From positions 146,364-210,363 of the forward strand of contig NZ_LMDN01000001.1 in the NCBI RefSeq assembly GCF_001425085.1: DNA of 64,000 nt, read 5' to 3'. A model generated the notes under the pieces. The model was not told where the DNA came from and did no database searches. It saw only the letters and a list, made by a program, of their open reading frames with translations. The DNA comes from Leifsonia sp. Root4. GTDB taxonomy: Bacteria > Actinomycetota > Actinomycetes > Actinomycetales > Microbacteriaceae. Of the stretch, positions 62,537 through 64,000 are shown one piece after another; positions within the stretch are counted from its first letter, which is position 1; each line of letters opens with the position of its first letter. Made by a program: the position numbers and the translations under genes.

Positions 62537-64000
62537 CTAGCTCTGCGCCAGTGCGAAGGCGAAAGAGCGTGCACCGCGGCGCCGGGCGACGACCGCGAGC
62601 GAGCCCATCGCCGAGAGCACCGCGAACAGCGCGAGCACCGCGGCTGGCGTTCCGACCGCAGAGCCGCCGACACCGGCCACGATCGACTGCATGCCCTGCA
62701 CGGCCCAGGTGAGTGGGAGGAACGGACTGATCGCCTGGAACGGGGCCGCGACGATCTCCACCGGGAAGAGTCCGCCCGCGCTCGTCAGCTGCACGGCCAG
62801 CAGCACCAGTGAGACCACGATGCCGACACGGCCGAGCCCGGTCACCAACAGGTGGTGCACCGCCACGAAGGCGGCGGCGATCAGCAGGCTGAAGCCCAGC
62901 GTTGCCGGCAGCGTCGCCCACGAGACTCCGAGGGTCGTGTGCAGCAGGGCCACGATCACGAGCACCTGGGCGGCGGCGATGGCGAAGCCGCGCAGCAGTC
63001 CGCGGCCGACGATTCTGCCCGTCGATGCGGTCGAGCCGAGCGCGATCGCGCTCACCGGTCGCATCAGGAGGAAGATCGCGAGGGCACCGATCCAGAGACC
63101 GACGGGCACGAAGACCATGCCGATGATCTCGCCGAGCGAGGCGATCTCGTTGTCGCGTTCGAGGCTGACCCCGACGGGTTCCGCGATGACCTCTGCCGTT
63201 GCCTTCGGGTCGGTTCCGCCGAGCGCGCTGGCCTGTTCTGCGCCATCGCCCAGACCGGTCGCCAACGTGCTCGCGCCCTCCTGCAGCTGGTGCGCACCGG
63301 ATGCCGACGCTCCGGCACCCTCGGCGAGCTGGCTGACGCCGCCTGCCAACTCCGATGCGCCACCGGCGAGGGCGTCAGCGCCGCTGCGCAGTCCGCTCGA
63401 GCCGGCCGAGAGCTGCGCCGCGCCGCCGGCCAGTTGCGAGATGCCGCCCTGCACGCCGCCGATGGCGGTCGCGGTCTGCGAGGCGAGCTGATCGCCGCTG
63501 CCCGCGAGCTGATCCAGTCCACCCCCGACCTTTTGTACGGCTTCCACAAGCGGCTCGGTCCCTGGCAACTGCGACAGGACCGCGACGAGCTGTGGCGAAA
63601 GTGCCGCGTATCCGGTGGCAGCTTTTCCGACGCCGTCCGTGTACTGCTTCACGCCGTCGCTCAGCTGCGTGAGCTGGGCCGCGCTCTGGTTGAGCGTTCC
63701 GAGGCCGCCGGCGATTCCGTCGACTCCCTGGGTGTAGCTCGTCACTCCCCCGGCGAATTCACCAACCCCGTTGGCGTACTCGCCTGCACCGTTGGCTGCG
63801 GTCGTTGCGCCGCCGGCGAGGGAGTCGAGCCCGGTGGCCAGCGTTCCGACGCCGCCCGCAAGGGTTTCCGCCCCGTCTGCGGCCGTGCCGAGGGAGTCGC
63901 CCATCTCGGCGATTCCCGAGTAGAACGCGGTGAGGTATTGGGTGGTGATCTCGCGCCCGAACGCGCCGGACATGGCCTCGCCGACCGATTGCGCGGCGGA
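62537..64000 (-). CDS. YhgE/Pip-type membrane protein, 3' part
   Basis: The window ends inside this gene; the reading frame continues past the right edge (residues SAAQSVGEAMSGAF precede the first in-window Met). About 487 residues are visible. A long extracellular helical part has a repeated LAxGAxxLA pattern (about residues 30-240), then about five membrane segments and a C-terminal ARRRGARSFAFALAQS. This layout is that of YhgE/Pip proteins, including phage-infection proteins and ABC-2 type-related transporters. Function here is unknown. Confidence 0.85.
   Translation of the reverse strand, partial: SAAQSVGEAMSGAFGREITTQYLTAFYSGIAEMGDSLGTAADGAETLAGGVGTLATGLDSLAGGATTAANGAGEYANGVGEFAGGVTSYTQGVDGIAGGLGTLNQSAAQLTQLSDGVKQYTDGVGKAATGYAALSPQLVAVLSQLPGTEPLVEAVQKVGGGLDQLAGSGDQLASQTATAIGGVQGGISQLAGGAAQLSAGSSGLRSGADALAGGASELAGGVSQLAEGAGASASGAHQLQEGASTLATGLGDGAEQASALGGTDPKATAEVIAEPVGVSLERDNEIASLGEIIGMVFVPVGLWIGALAIFLLMRPVSAIALGSTASTGRIVGRGLLRGFAIAAAQVLVIVALLHTTLGVSWATLPATLGFSLLIAAAFVAVHHLLVTGLGRVGIVVSLVLLAVQLTSAGGLFPVEIVAAPFQAISPFLPLTWAVQGMQSIVAGVGGSAVGTPAAVLALFAVLSAMGSLAVVARRRGARSFAFALAQS

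Overview
The window is 64 kb of a high-GC Gram-positive chromosome. Gene content and order (nusA-ylxR-infB-rbfA, ilvB-ilvN-ilvC, fused trehalose synthase/phosphatase, ROK/ABC sugar loci), many GTG starts and many leaderless -10/start arrangements suggest an actinobacterium, most likely Microbacteriaceae. This placement is inference; no rRNA or other decisive marker is present. Genes are dense and mostly on the minus strand. No phage, plasmid, CRISPR, tRNA or intact transposase was seen.

Region by region. 0.3-3.2 kb: divergent purine (AzgA-type) and uracil permeases closed by near-perfect hairpins. 3.3-8.7 kb: Pit phosphate transporter with a small membrane partner, an MTH1-like Nudix hydrolase next to phosphofructokinase, and an SNF2 helicase. 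8.9-13.5 kb: two envelope proteins, a divergent CsoR-family metal sensor, an M20 peptidase and an SGNH esterase. 13.5-14.3 kb: a repeat array, then a secreted glycerophosphodiesterase. 15.4-21 kb: a deoxyribose catabolic operon (SorC-type regulator, deoC, aldehyde dehydrogenase and a half-length aldehyde dehydrogenase homologue) with a divergent ROK kinase. 21-28.5 kb: CynX-type transporter, truB-ribF operon, PanE-like reductase, P-loop kinase and MutY. 28.5-29.3 kb: a second repeat array. 29.3-34 kb: MacB-type ABC exporter with adaptor and lipoprotein. 34.2-39.2 kb: rbfA, infB, ylxR and nusA. 39.4-43.8 kb: alanine symporter, serA, two membrane proteins. 43.8-54.6 kb: a fucoside utilisation locus (ABC importer, ROK kinase, M81 peptidase, GH29 fucosidase, CutC) opposite its likely ROK repressor, with a second fucosidase beyond. 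54.8-60 kb: ilv genes. 60-64 kb: trehalose synthase/phosphatase and a truncated YhgE/Pip-type membrane protein.

The most unusual signals are not new protein families but DNA architecture: (1) a recurring leaderless promoter layout, including one divergent pair whose -10 boxes share a CTAG core; (2) a 65-bp duplication of a gene junction in the fucoside operon that makes a chimeric 21-codon ORF stitched in by TGATG overlaps; (3) long inverted-arm dispersed repeats with tandem expansions; (4) well-placed operator palindromes; and (5) the translation-factor operon split into two blocks, with no rimP seen.
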